The translations under genes were made by a program, and so were the position numbers. A stretch of DNA of 38,971 nt from a virus: positions 1 to 38,971 of IMG/VR virus record IMGVR_UViG_3300020219_000029, one strand, 5' to 3'. Of this stretch, positions 1 to 7,055 are shown piece after piece. Below the pieces are notes generated by a model. That model ran no database searches and was not told where the DNA came from. It saw only the letters and a program-made list of their open reading frames with translations. Each line of letters begins with the position of its first letter. Position 1 is the first letter of the stretch.

Positions 1-52
1 CTGTAAGGAAATTTTAGGCTTTTCAAAATACAGGTCTTCCTGTAGGATCTAT

Positions 53-73
53 CGTATATTTCAGAATTTGACG
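53..73 (+). promoter_or_regulatory. Promoter-like motif, copy 1
   Basis: CGTATATTTCAG followed by TGACG, matching the motif family found about ten times in the window (core CGTATATGTCA, in some copies followed by TGACG). It lies 85-105 bases before the small terminase gene and probably drives the packaging genes. That it is a promoter is inferred from repeated intergenic position; no consistent -35 box is visible. Confidence 0.5.
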
Positions 74-157
74 TTAACTGGGGTATTTGGCGGGCTGCTG
101 GGGCGTCTGCTGACCTTATGCGGCGGCGTGTAAGTAATCGCTGTAACGGGGACTTGA

Positions 158-706
158 ATGGCTCGTCAATCGAGACGTAAAGACCAATTGATTCATGCGA
201 AGGCGAGTCGTATTGCGCTGATACTTGGCGTGGTGGTTTCCACCATGCATCAGTTGAAGAAGATACCGACATTTCCGCAGCCGAATGGTGACGCCGAGTA
301 TTGCATTCGTGATTGCGTTGAGTGGTGGCTGATCAATAAATCGGATAAGGCTCGCAAGACGGCCATGCACGCGGCTTTGGCTGACAGGCTGGGATTTATG
401 TCGCCCGATAGTCCGAAGGCGTCTACGGGGCATTCTGTGGCGTCAGATCGTGGACTGGACGATCAGATGAAGTTGCTGGACTTGCGTACTAAGGTGGCAA
501 AGTTCGAGCGTCAGTACGGCGACTGTGTGCGGGTGAAGCATGTTGCGCCAGTGCTTGAGGCGATGTCGAAGAGTATTCGTGAGATCCTTGAGTCGGTGAA
601 TCGGACGACTGGCGTGCCGATGGGTGACGGTGTGGAGCGGGCGATATCGGCGGCGATCGATAAACTGAATCAAATGGTGGGGTCACAAGATGATAACGCT
701 GGCTGA
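158..706 (+). CDS. Terminase small subunit (Nu1-like)
   Basis: A 182-residue protein placed directly before, and overlapping by 17 bases, the large terminase gene. Residues 14-55 look like a winged helix of the Nu1/TerS kind (SRIALILGVVVSTMHQLKK, then a Pro-rich turn and a CVEWWL helix), which in this family binds the packaging start site. The C-terminal half is helical and Asp/Glu/Lys-rich, fitting oligomerisation and contact with TerL. The ATG at 158 follows a modest GGGG ribosome site in CTGTAACGGGGACTTGA. The name rests on position and the helix-turn-helix pattern; sequence similarity is not strong by eye. Confidence 0.7.
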   Translation: MARQSRRKDQLIHAKASRIALILGVVVSTMHQLKKIPTFPQPNGDAEYCIRDCVEWWLINKSDKARKTAMHAALADRLGFMSPDSPKASTGHSVASDRGLDDQMKLLDLRTKVAKFERQYGDCVRVKHVAPVLEAMSKSIREILESVNRTTGVPMGDGVERAISAAIDKLNQMVGSQDDNAG

Positions 707-2669
707 TGCAGAGAATCTGAACGACGAATTGTACGTTCGCAGTGCTATCAGGGTTCTGAGTGATTCGTTGCGGATGATGGTTCCTGCGAGTCCGAGACCG
801 ATACTGGACTGGTGCGAGGATAATTTCACGTATCCATCAGGACCGAAAGCGAGCCTGCCATATAGGCGAGAAGACCAGCCAGCGACGGCTAAGTTTCTGG
901 AATTGCTGGAAGACACGTACTGGCGTCGGGCGATGCTTGTAGCGCCGAACCAGGTAGGTAAGAGTCTTTCGCTGTGGCAGTACGTCTTTCACGTGCTGTT
1001 CAACCTGCGGGAAGATCTGATCATCGGTATGCCCAACATCGATCAGATGTGGAAGGTGAAATACAACAAAGACTTTCTGCCTGCGTTGAGGGCCAGTAAG
1101 TTTCACTCGCAGATGCCTGATAAGGGGCCAGGCTCAGATGGTGGCACGCCTTCGGTGATCATTTTCAAGCATGGTCACTCGATGGTAACGATGGGGGCTG
1201 GTGCTGGAGACAGTCAGCGAGCAGGTTCGACGGCTCGCGTGGTGGCGATCACGGAGTTGAAGGACTTCGGTGAGGTGGCTGCGGGCAGTGATGAGGGCAC
1301 GAAGTTGGATCAGTTGATAAACCGCACGAAGGCGACGATGGGTCGGGAGATCATCTTCGGTGAGTCTACAGTCACTACGTTGAAGAACATTGCCTGGAAG
1401 TGGTATTTGAACGGCACGCAGAGTCAGCCGTACATGCCGTGTGAGTGTTGCGAGGAGTTTATCGCTCCAGAGCGTGAGCATTTAATCGGCTGGCAGCATG
1501 CGCGTACGGAAGAAGAGGCACGTGAGAAGGCGAGGTTCTCGTGCCCTCAATGCGGGATCGTGATGGATGAGCCAAAGCGTAAGCAGTTGTTGCAGCAGTG
1601 CGTGGTATTGCACCGTGGGCAGACAATGGATCGCGGCAAGGTGCTTGGAGATCTGCCGCCGACACGTAACTTGAGTTATCGATTTAGCGCGGCGATGAAC
1701 ATGATGGCGGATGCTGGGTCGATCGGCGTGGAAGAATGGAATCACATGCACGAGACGGAGCAGCGGGAGAAGATTACAAAGAACAGGGCATTGATGCAGG
1801 GAGTATGGGGTATGCCGACGTCCGACGATGACCTTCTGATTGATAAGCTCAACGAGAACGTACTGTCAAAGCGTGCAATTGCGCCAGAGTTCGGCATTGT
1901 ACCAGAAGACAGGAACATGCTGTGGGGCGGCGTGGACGTCCGAAAGACGGCATTGCACTGGGCGGTTATTGCGTCGGGTGTTGATGTTGGGCCGCGAGAG
2001 ATTGCATGGGGTGAGCAGCGTTTATTGCAGGACATTCCATTCGAGGAAGCCTTGAAGATCGGCGTGACGGCGTTGCAGGACAGGTTTCGCAACGGATTTG
2101 CGATGGAGAACGGTAAAACATACGTGCCAGTGACGTTGACGCTCATAGACTGTCGCTGGAAGACGCCATTGATTCAGGCTCTGTGCGATCAGGACGACTT
2201 TTGGTTGCCCGTGATGGGGTTCGGAGCTGGGATACTTGCGAAAAAGAAGTACATCACGCCATCTCGTAAGTCGGCGACGGTGAAATTCATCGGAGACGCC
2301 TTCGACGTTAAGCTAATGGATGAGACATGGGTGATTCACTCAGATGCGTCGGAGTGGAAGTCGCGATTGCATGAATCGTTGCGTGCTGACGTGAAGTCGG
2401 ACTCTGGATTGACGTTCTCACTGTCTGAACCGAGGCTTCTTCGGCTACTGACACAGCATTTGACGGCAGAGCATGAGGTTGTATCGCAGCAGGGCGGTCA
2501 GTCGAGCAGCATTTGGATTGAGGACAGTGAGCACAACCACTTGTTGGACGCGACGTCGTATTCGAATCTTGCTCGGTTCGTGTGGAAGTTTCTGGAAGAG
2601 TTCCTGTTTAGTCAGGAGCCAGAGGATGATGGTTACGTGGTGACGGGTAACGGGTCTTTGTTCGGTTGA
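690..2669 (+). CDS. Terminase large subunit (lambda gpA family)
   Basis: A 659-residue DNA-packaging motor: an ATPase that drives DNA into the prohead and a nuclease that cuts the concatemer. Walker A is APNQVGKS at residues 85-92; a Walker B-like stretch VVAITELKDF is at 184-193. A zinc-binding insert with Cys pairs near residues 251-254 and 285-288 is typical of gpA relatives. The nuclease domain begins near WGGVDVRK (Asp 417). Length fits the family (about 600-700). The start ATG at 690 lies within the end of terS, a common coupling. The final codons (VTGNGSLFG) correspond to a 25-base sequence repeated twice downstream. The start of this gene is also the likely homologue of the target of CRISPR spacer 5. 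Confidence 0.93.
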   Translation: MITLADAENLNDELYVRSAIRVLSDSLRMMVPASPRPILDWCEDNFTYPSGPKASLPYRREDQPATAKFLELLEDTYWRRAMLVAPNQVGKSLSLWQYVFHVLFNLREDLIIGMPNIDQMWKVKYNKDFLPALRASKFHSQMPDKGPGSDGGTPSVIIFKHGHSMVTMGAGAGDSQRAGSTARVVAITELKDFGEVAAGSDEGTKLDQLINRTKATMGREIIFGESTVTTLKNIAWKWYLNGTQSQPYMPCECCEEFIAPEREHLIGWQHARTEEEAREKARFSCPQCGIVMDEPKRKQLLQQCVVLHRGQTMDRGKVLGDLPPTRNLSYRFSAAMNMMADAGSIGVEEWNHMHETEQREKITKNRALMQGVWGMPTSDDDLLIDKLNENVLSKRAIAPEFGIVPEDRNMLWGGVDVRKTALHWAVIASGVDVGPREIAWGEQRLLQDIPFEEALKIGVTALQDRFRNGFAMENGKTYVPVTLTLIDCRWKTPLIQALCDQDDFWLPVMGFGAGILAKKKYITPSRKSATVKFIGDAFDVKLMDETWVIHSDASEWKSRLHESLRADVKSDSGLTFSLSEPRLLRLLTQHLTAEHEVVSQQGGQSSSIWIEDSEHNHLLDATSYSNLARFVWKFLEEFLFSQEPEDDGYVVTGNGSLFG

Positions 2670-2670
2670 T
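2646..2670 (+). repeat. 25-base dispersed repeat, copy A (3' end of terL)
   Basis: GGTAACGGGTCTTTGTTC and the following GGTTGAT. Here it encodes the last residues of the large terminase and most of its stop codon. Copies B (3161) and C (3576) are non-coding and precede later genes, with 23/25 and 22/25 matches to this copy by eye. Confidence 0.8.
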
Positions 2671-2683
2671 ACGGAGGTGATTT

Positions 2684-2929
2684 ATGATTACAGCGATAAA
2701 GGAATTTTCGCCAGACGGATTAGTCCAGTTTCATTGGCAGAGTATTGATGATCCGAGGAAAACAGAATTCGTTGCACAAGGAAAGTTTGATTCATGGAAG
2801 GATCTTGGGGAGTGGGTTAATCGGCAGGCGGTCAATCACCAGGATACATGCCCTGTTGGGTATCAGGCAATGATTTGTGATTCGTCCAGCAGTCATTTCA
2901 TGTTTGCGCCATTAAGGAAAGATCTATGA
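2684..2929 (+). CDS. Small phage protein, unknown function
   Basis: An 81-residue soluble protein that I do not recognise. It follows terL by 14 bases with a clear ribosome site (GGAGGTG) before ATG 2684, and its TGA overlaps the next ATG (ATGA), so translation of the two is probably coupled. The sequence is rich in aromatic residues and has two Cys (CPVGYQAMICD) but no motif I can name. It has no membrane segment or signal peptide. It is a real gene by spacing, ribosome site and codon use. Confidence 0.6.
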   Translation: MITAIKEFSPDGLVQFHWQSIDDPRKTEFVAQGKFDSWKDLGEWVNRQAVNHQDTCPVGYQAMICDSSSSHFMFAPLRKDL

Positions 2930-3135
2930 AGACATTTATTTTGAAACTGACGCACCGTTTATGGAATCGGCAGATCAGCCGTATTTTGTGTAGGGCGTGT
3001 GAGGAGCGACTGATTAGTGAGGAGCAGCTTCATCAGTTGACTGCCGCTTTTGATCCGACACAAAGGCATATCGTATACGGGTCGCGCGTTCAAAAAGGAT
3101 TTCAGCGTGGTGTGTTCGGGAAAGATGTTCCATAG
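2926..3135 (+). CDS. Small basic protein, unknown function
   Basis: A 69-residue basic protein overlapping the previous gene by 4 bases (ATGA). It contains an amphipathic N-terminal helix and a single Cys pair (CRACEE) near residue 22, too little for a zinc site on its own. There is no recognisable domain. The conserved overlap and its position between repeat copies A and B suggest that it and its neighbour form a small cassette. Function unknown. Confidence 0.5.
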   Translation: MKTFILKLTHRLWNRQISRILCRACEERLISEEQLHQLTAAFDPTQRHIVYGSRVQKGFQRGVFGKDVP

Positions 3136-3160
3136 ATGACCTAAAATCTCACACGGTTGT

Positions 3161-3185
3161 GGTAACGGGGCTTTGTTTGGTTGAT
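3161..3185 (+). repeat. 25-base dispersed repeat, copy B
   Basis: GGTAACGGGGCTTTGTTTGG followed by TTGAT. It is non-coding here and is followed, as in copy A, by a GGAGGTG ribosome site, for the membrane protein at 3199. It appears to be a duplicated end of terL used as a 5' leader. Confidence 0.8.
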
Positions 3186-3198
3186 CTGGAGGTGCGTG

Positions 3199-3567
3199 AT
3201 GGTAGTTGCAAGATATTATTTAGCAATGATGTTCTGCTGTGGAGCTATGATCGGCTGGTTGAGCTACGGGCAGATAGGAAAGAACGTAGTCTTAGGAATC
3301 GCAGTAATTGGCTTCACTGTGGCGTGGGTGAAATGGATTAAGCACAGTGGGGAGGGTGACTGTCCGATGCCAAATCCGTTTTGTCCGACCGCGAGCGGAG
3401 AACCTGCAGAGGACGTCACGTTTCGTTGTCGCTTCGAGTGGAAGCCACAGGATTTGTGGATTGGTGCGTTCTGGAAGCGACTCGGGAATAGCGTAGACGT
3501 TTGGATTTGCGTGATACCGTGTGTTCCGCTTCATCTGTGCTGGCACTGGAGAGATCCGGCGCAGTAA
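3199..3567 (+). CDS. Predicted inner-membrane protein
   Basis: A 122-residue protein with two N-terminal membrane spans (about residues 5-23, AMMFCCGAMIGWLSYG, and 27-46, VVLGIAVIGFTVAWVKW) and a soluble C-terminal part containing several Trp and Cys residues (FEWKPQDLWIG, LCWHW). The ATG at 3199 is chosen over an upstream TTG because GGAGGTG sits 5 bases before it. The C-terminal segment resembles a conserved part of unnamed phage proteins, but no function is established. A role in superinfection exclusion or lysis is possible; nothing in the sequence decides it. Confidence 0.6.
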   Translation: MVVARYYLAMMFCCGAMIGWLSYGQIGKNVVLGIAVIGFTVAWVKWIKHSGEGDCPMPNPFCPTASGEPAEDVTFRCRFEWKPQDLWIGAFWKRLGNSVDVWICVIPCVPLHLCWHWRDPAQ

Positions 3568-3575
3568 GTCTGACT

Positions 3576-3600
3576 GGTAACGGGGCTTTGTTTGGTCGAT
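3576..3600 (+). repeat. 25-base dispersed repeat, copy C
   Basis: Differs from copy B at one base. It precedes the DUF5662 gene. After this copy the shared ribosome-site sequence is lost and another (CAGGAG) is used. Confidence 0.8.
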
Positions 3601-3621
3601 TTAAACACAGGAGTTCAGGGC

Positions 3622-4236
3622 ATGTTGACGACAGAAGAAAAAGCGACAAACAACGACACGTTCAGGCATATCGAGCGGGTGCGAAACCTACTCAATGCGT
3701 GCGTTGTTGAAATAATGCGGCGCGGCGAGCTGCACGACCAATCAAAACTGGATCATCCAGAGGTCGAAGTGTTCACAGAGTTCACGCCGAAACTTGCTGG
3801 CAGTACGTATGGTTCGGATGAGTACAAATCGTTTTTGAAGGCGATGGGACCAGCGCTCGACCATCACTATGCGAACAACAGGCATCATCCAGAATTCTTT
3901 CCGTGGCATTGTGCAGTGTGCAACCGGCAGTATTCGAACGCTGAGTATGAAGAAGCTCCGCAAGGGCCGAACGATACTGGGTGGAGATATTGTCCAGTGT
4001 GTTCAGGGCCAGGCTTGGTTTACGAAACCCAGTTGATGCACAAACCTCAACTCGGTATCAACGGAATGAATCTGATCGACATTCTGGAGATGCTTGTTGA
4101 CTGGAAAGCAGCAGGTGAACGGCACGCGAATGGCTGTATTCGAAAGTCGATCGATATCAATGCGAAACGATTTAATCTATCTCCGCAGTTGGAAATGATT
4201 CTGCACAACACCGCTGATCTACTGTTTCCGCAGTGA
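3622..4236 (+). CDS. DUF5662 family protein (HD-like, with zinc ribbon insert)
   Basis: A 204-residue protein matching the pattern of DUF5662, a phage and bacterial family of unproven activity. Visible hallmarks are LHDQSKLDHPE near residue 42, DHHYANNRHHPEFF near 79, and a C-terminal MNLIDILEMLVDW followed by a helix. The repeated His-Asp motifs resemble HD-domain phosphohydrolases, so a nucleotide-related hydrolase is a reasonable guess. A CAVC/CPVC pair in the middle suggests an inserted zinc ribbon. ATG 3622 is preferred over the in-frame TTG at 3592, which lies inside repeat C. It ends just before a promoter-like motif. Confidence 0.7.
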   Translation: MLTTEEKATNNDTFRHIERVRNLLNACVVEIMRRGELHDQSKLDHPEVEVFTEFTPKLAGSTYGSDEYKSFLKAMGPALDHHYANNRHHPEFFPWHCAVCNRQYSNAEYEEAPQGPNDTGWRYCPVCSGPGLVYETQLMHKPQLGINGMNLIDILEMLVDWKAAGERHANGCIRKSIDINAKRFNLSPQLEMILHNTADLLFPQ

Positions 4237-4252
4237 ATGAATGCCTGTTTAC

Positions 4253-4266
4253 CGTATATGCCATAG
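4253..4266 (+). promoter_or_regulatory. Promoter-like motif, copy 2
   Basis: CGTATATGCCATAG, 28 bases before the ATG of the next gene. The leader would hold little more than the ribosome site (AGGGG), which argues that the motif is a -10-type element or another transcription start signal. Confidence 0.55.
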
Positions 4267-4280
4267 ATAGGGGTGACTTG

Positions 4281-4673
4281 ATGACAGATGCAGAAATAGC
4301 GGTGCAGCGGCTTACGGCATGGATTATCTCTGACGGAGGATATTGTAAAGCAAAGAACTTAGTCTTCGATGTATCACTTCTGGTGCTGATTGCCAAGAAA
4401 GCAATTGAAGATGCGAATTCGAAGCGTGGCGATGGATCGTCGGAAGATACGCTATTGCCTGACCAGTATCAGTGGGTCAAAGTTGCTGACAGATTGCCTG
4501 AACCATTCGTGTCGGTGATCGCGTGGGGCAGGTTGGCTGGTGATCCGACGTTCGAGTCTCACGAGATGTATTGGAATGACAGGTGGGTCTCGCCTCTTGT
4601 AATGGACTTTGGTGCAACGCCAGAGGTGGTGGCGTGGACTGAGATGCCTGTGTTTGTTGAGACTCAAGTTTGA
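4281..4673 (+). CDS. DUF551-containing protein
   Basis: A 130-residue protein. The C-terminal half (from WVKVADRLPEPFVSVIAW to VAWTEMP) carries the DUF551 pattern: a W-x-x-V-x-x-RLP start and a final W-x-x-MP, common in small phage and prophage proteins of unknown role. The N-terminal half is helical and unassigned. ATG 4281 is used, with AGGGGTGA upstream; the upstream in-frame ATG at 4233 would run through the promoter-like motif. No membrane segment. Confidence 0.65.
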   Translation: MTDAEIAVQRLTAWIISDGGYCKAKNLVFDVSLLVLIAKKAIEDANSKRGDGSSEDTLLPDQYQWVKVADRLPEPFVSVIAWGRLAGDPTFESHEMYWNDRWVSPLVMDFGATPEVVAWTEMPVFVETQV

Positions 4674-4674
4674 T

Positions 4675-4688
4675 CGTATGTGTCATAG
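4675..4688 (+). promoter_or_regulatory. Promoter-like motif, copy 3
   Basis: CGTATGTGTCATAG, 29 bases before the methyltransferase ATG at 4704; one base differs from the core hexamer (TATGTG rather than TATATG). It shares the downstream string of a purine-rich ribosome site with copy 2. Confidence 0.5.
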
Positions 4689-4703
4689 ACCGGGGTGATA
4701 AAA

Positions 4704-5444
4704 ATGTCAGGATTGCCGGAACCGTATTACCACGACGAGAGTAGCGGCATTACGATTTATCACGGGGACTGTCTGGAGGTTATGCGAGGCATACCGGAGG
4801 GTTCAGTGGATATGGTCTTGGCCGACCCACCGTATGGCACGACCGCTTGCAAGTGGGATACGATAATTCCGTTAGAGCCGATGTGGGAGCAGCTAAAGCG
4901 GATTGTGAAGCCGAACGGGGCTATTGTGATGACGGCAAGCCAGCCATTTACATCGGCGTTGGTGATGAGTAATGTCAAGATGTTCAAGTATTGTTGGGTT
5001 TGGCAAAAACGCACGTCTGCAAATGTCGGGGCGGCAAGGTTTCAGCCAATGAAAGTTCACGAAGATGTTGTCGTTTTCGGTGGTAAGTATAAACCTCAGA
5101 TGGCTACAGGTAAAATGAGGATGCGTGGCGGAAAGGCTGCTAACGGCACGGCAAACGGAGCAATGCCCGCAGTCTACTATCCGTCCGATCAATACTATCC
5201 AGTCAGCATCCTAGACATAAAGACAGAACGCGGACTACACCCCACCCAAAAGCCAGTCGCCCTCATGGAATACTTGATCCGCACATACACCAACCCCGAC
5301 GAGACTGTTTTAGATTTCACGATGGGATCAGGCACAACAGGTGTCGCTTGTGTCAAGTTGAGCCGAAAATTCATCGGCATCGAGATTGAAGAAAAGTATT
5401 GCGAGATCGCAGCAAACCGACTGCGCCAACGAGTATTATTCTAA
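4704..5444 (+). CDS. DNA amino-methyltransferase (N6-adenine or N4-cytosine type)
   Basis: A 246-residue enzyme of the N6_N4_Mtase family that transfers a methyl group from S-adenosylmethionine to an exocyclic amino group in DNA. The catalytic motif ADPPYG is at residues 40-45 and the SAM-binding motif DFTMGSGTTGVAC near residue 209. The DPPY-before-FxGxG order is that of the beta class. There is no restriction endonuclease nearby, so it is probably an orphan enzyme protecting phage DNA against host restriction. The target site cannot be read from the sequence. ATG 4704 is preferred, with CCGGGG upstream; a GTG at 4695 is an alternative. Confidence 0.9.
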   Translation: MSGLPEPYYHDESSGITIYHGDCLEVMRGIPEGSVDMVLADPPYGTTACKWDTIIPLEPMWEQLKRIVKPNGAIVMTASQPFTSALVMSNVKMFKYCWVWQKRTSANVGAARFQPMKVHEDVVVFGGKYKPQMATGKMRMRGGKAANGTANGAMPAVYYPSDQYYPVSILDIKTERGLHPTQKPVALMEYLIRTYTNPDETVLDFTMGSGTTGVACVKLSRKFIGIEIEEKYCEIAANRLRQRVLF

Positions 5445-5451
5445 GCGTCAC

Positions 5452-5465
5452 CGTATATGCCACAG
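5452..5465 (+). promoter_or_regulatory. Promoter-like motif, copy 4
   Basis: CGTATATGCCACAG, 26 bases before ATG 5478 of the first zinc-ribbon gene, with the same compact arrangement as copies 2, 3 and 7. Confidence 0.55.
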
Positions 5466-5477
5466 AACGGAGTGTCA

Positions 5478-5822
5478 ATGTCCACCATGCAAGACGAAGG
5501 GTGTCCAACATGCGGCTCGCAGAGCGCAACCAGGCTGGCAGGTCCGGACGACCGTTCATCTGACGTGGAAGACTTAGACATGTGCCGGTCAGGCACGTTT
5601 GCGTGTGAGCGATGTGGCACTGAGTATTACGCTGAAGTCTCCACAGAGCCTCAGTTGAAAAAGATCGGCGAGAACCTGCCGAAGTTCAGTCCGACGGCGC
5701 GTTGCACGAAGTGTCAATCCTATCGAACGTCTGTGCGCACTACGCAGTCAGAGAAAAATCGTCGTAGCCATCAGTGCGAAGCCTGTTACGCCATATTCTG
5801 GACAGAAATGACAGATAAATGA
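5478..5822 (+). CDS. Zinc-ribbon protein A
   Basis: A 114-residue protein with three Cys-pair regions: CPTCG near residue 9, a middle CERCG, and a C-terminal CTKC...CEAC. The last 50 residues are similar to the first 50 of the next protein (both have LP-x-FSP, then C-x-C-x-x-C, then H-x-C-x-x-C), so the two genes are paralogues. Its TGA overlaps the next ATG. Multiple zinc ribbons suggest nucleic-acid or transcription-factor contact, but no target is evident. ATG 5478 has GGAG upstream. Confidence 0.65.
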   Translation: MSTMQDEGCPTCGSQSATRLAGPDDRSSDVEDLDMCRSGTFACERCGTEYYAEVSTEPQLKKIGENLPKFSPTARCTKCQSYRTSVRTTQSEKNRRSHQCEACYAIFWTEMTDK

Positions 5823-6154
5823 CGGAAAAACTGCCAGAATTCAGCCCGAAATGCCGGTGTACAGCCTGCAAATCGTTGGATACGACCATAGTTTCGACGC
5901 TGATCAAGAAGCGTCGCAGATTTCACAAGTGCAAAGCATGTGGCCACAAATTCCGATCTGAGATGCTGGACCATGAAAACTACGAAAAATCGACCGTCAG
6001 ACTGCGAAAACCGAAGAAATTTGAGTGGAACGGGCAGAAAAAAACGATCAAAGAACTTGCGTCAGAGGCCGGCATTAAGGAAAAGACGCTGAGAACTCGT
6101 CTGCATCGCGGTATGACGCTCGCTGAGGCGATGACCGTGGCGTTTTCTGGATAG
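5819..6154 (+). CDS. Zinc-ribbon protein B with C-terminal helix-turn-helix
   Basis: A 111-residue protein overlapping gene A by 4 bases. Residues 12-50 form a zinc ribbon (CRCTACKS, then HKCKACGHKF), paralogous to the end of protein A. The C-terminal part (KTIKELASEAGIKEKTLRTR) looks like a helix-turn-helix of the kind found in small phage and homing-endonuclease-associated DNA-binding proteins. A DNA-binding regulator is likely. Its last codons lie within a 79-base direct repeat whose second copy precedes cas12m. Confidence 0.65.
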   Translation: MTEKLPEFSPKCRCTACKSLDTTIVSTLIKKRRRFHKCKACGHKFRSEMLDHENYEKSTVRLRKPKKFEWNGQKKTIKELASEAGIKEKTLRTRLHRGMTLAEAMTVAFSG

Positions 6155-6219
6155 TTTGCAAAACTTTCGTATATGTCACAGAATTGTCTGTCGGGGCTTC
6201 TGCATGTGGCGTATCAATG
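6141..6219 (+). repeat. 79-base direct repeat, copy 1
   Basis: About 91% identical (7 differences by eye) to 11950-12028. It begins in the last codons of zinc-ribbon protein B, includes a promoter-like motif, and ends with GTATCAATG, the first nine bases of the CRISPR repeat. The two copies bracket the 5.8-kb accessory block. Confidence 0.85.
6168..6181 (+). promoter_or_regulatory. Promoter-like motif, copy 5
   Basis: CGTATATGTCACAG, identical to the copy at 11977 before cas12m. No strong gene begins close by; the next clear start is at 6452. Confidence 0.5.
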
Positions 6220-6243
6220 TACGAACAGCTTCGATAATCATAC
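6211..6243 (+). repeat. Possible decayed CRISPR repeat
   Basis: Starts with the repeat's first nine bases, then keeps CAG, CTTCG and TAA in the order found in the repeat, with a 3-base gap. The second copy of the preceding 79 bases leads into a near-perfect repeat, so this may be the same unit decayed. The alignment is short and gapped. Confidence 0.35.
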
Positions 6244-6270
6244 CTAAGACGCCCTGTCAGGAGAAATGCC

Positions 6271-6379
6271 ATGAAAACTTGAACTGCGTTTATTTACGAT
6301 CGAGGAGAACGCGGCTCCTGTAGATTTTCCGCACGATGTCATGGTTCAGCCGCTGCGAAGCATTACGCAGCGGCTGTAA
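6271..6379 (+). pseudogene. Possible frameshifted mini-gene
   Basis: After AGGAGA, an ATG at 6271 opens a frame that stops at the fourth codon (ATG AAA ACT TGA). Reading with one A fewer in the run of four gives 35 codons ending at TAA 6377 (KLELRLFTIEENAAPVDF and on). This could be a decayed gene, a sequencing slip or chance. The surrounding 300-base gap (6155-6451) otherwise holds only the repeat, the motif and a hairpin. Confidence 0.25.
6347..6376 (+). other. Perfect 11-bp hairpin
   Basis: CAGCCGCTGCG, an 8-base loop, then CGCAGCGGCTG. There is no T-run, so it is not a standard terminator. It could be an RNA structural element before the gene at 6452 or a protein-binding palindrome. Confidence 0.55.
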
Positions 6380-6451
6380 TGATACGAAACAATAAGGCAA
6401 CTAACAGTTGCGTGATTCATCGCGAGTTGCGGTGTAGAAGGGGGTCAGCCA

Positions 6452-6964
6452 ATGTTTTTTGATTCGCTGACCGAAGCAATCAAATCGCTCGTAAAAGAGG
6501 TGAGGTTTGCAGGTTCCGGAACCGCAGAGTTGGCGGATAAATTCGAAGAACAGGCAGACCGTTTAAAATCGCTGGCACGGGAGATTCGATTGCTTCATAA
6601 GACGCTCAGGCTGCGTATGCCTGGCGAGGTGAAGTTGGAAATTGTGTCACAGGAGAATGGGATGAGTACCGTATTTCGATTGAGGGTGCCGGCATCGGCA
6701 GCCGCAGATGTTTTAGTTGGTGGAAGTCGTAAGTTGGTCGTCAAGGTTGGAGATCGCGACGCGGTCGAACAGACATTGGCAGGAGACGCCACTGTTTCTG
6801 AAGAACTGACCGGTGAAGAACACGAAGTTGTGTCAGGGTCGATTGCAGACACCGACGACGACGGATTGACAGGGCCAGCGCGAGAGTTTTCGTTTCCGAT
6901 TCCTGACGTCACGCCACCTGGTCAGCCAGGCGACGTGAGCATCGAGATCGTTTCGCAAGACTGA
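6452..6964 (+). CDS. Unknown acidic protein
   Basis: A 170-residue protein with an N-terminal coiled-coil-like helix (about residues 5-50, heptad-spaced Leu/Ile/Ala) followed by an acidic, beta-prone region. The phrase EIVSQ occurs near residue 63 and again at the very end (IEIVSQD), suggesting a duplicated strand. I do not recognise it. ATG 6452 has GGGGG upstream. It ends 38 bases before an intrinsic terminator, so it closes a transcription unit. Confidence 0.55.
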   Translation: MFFDSLTEAIKSLVKEVRFAGSGTAELADKFEEQADRLKSLAREIRLLHKTLRLRMPGEVKLEIVSQENGMSTVFRLRVPASAAADVLVGGSRKLVVKVGDRDAVEQTLAGDATVSEELTGEEHEVVSGSIADTDDDGLTGPAREFSFPIPDVTPPGQPGDVSIEIVSQD

Positions 6965-7002
6965 GTGAGTGTGACGGCGCGAACATGAGTGTTCAATCCG
7001 CT

Positions 7003-7034
7003 AACCACCCGGACTACGGTCTGGGTGGTTTTTT
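7003..7034 (+). terminator. Intrinsic terminator
   Basis: AACCACCC, a 12-base loop, then GGGTGGTT running into a T-run. It ends the unit containing the gene at 6452. Confidence 0.85.
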
Positions 7035-7055
7035 ATGTCGGAGGATGGCGGTTAA

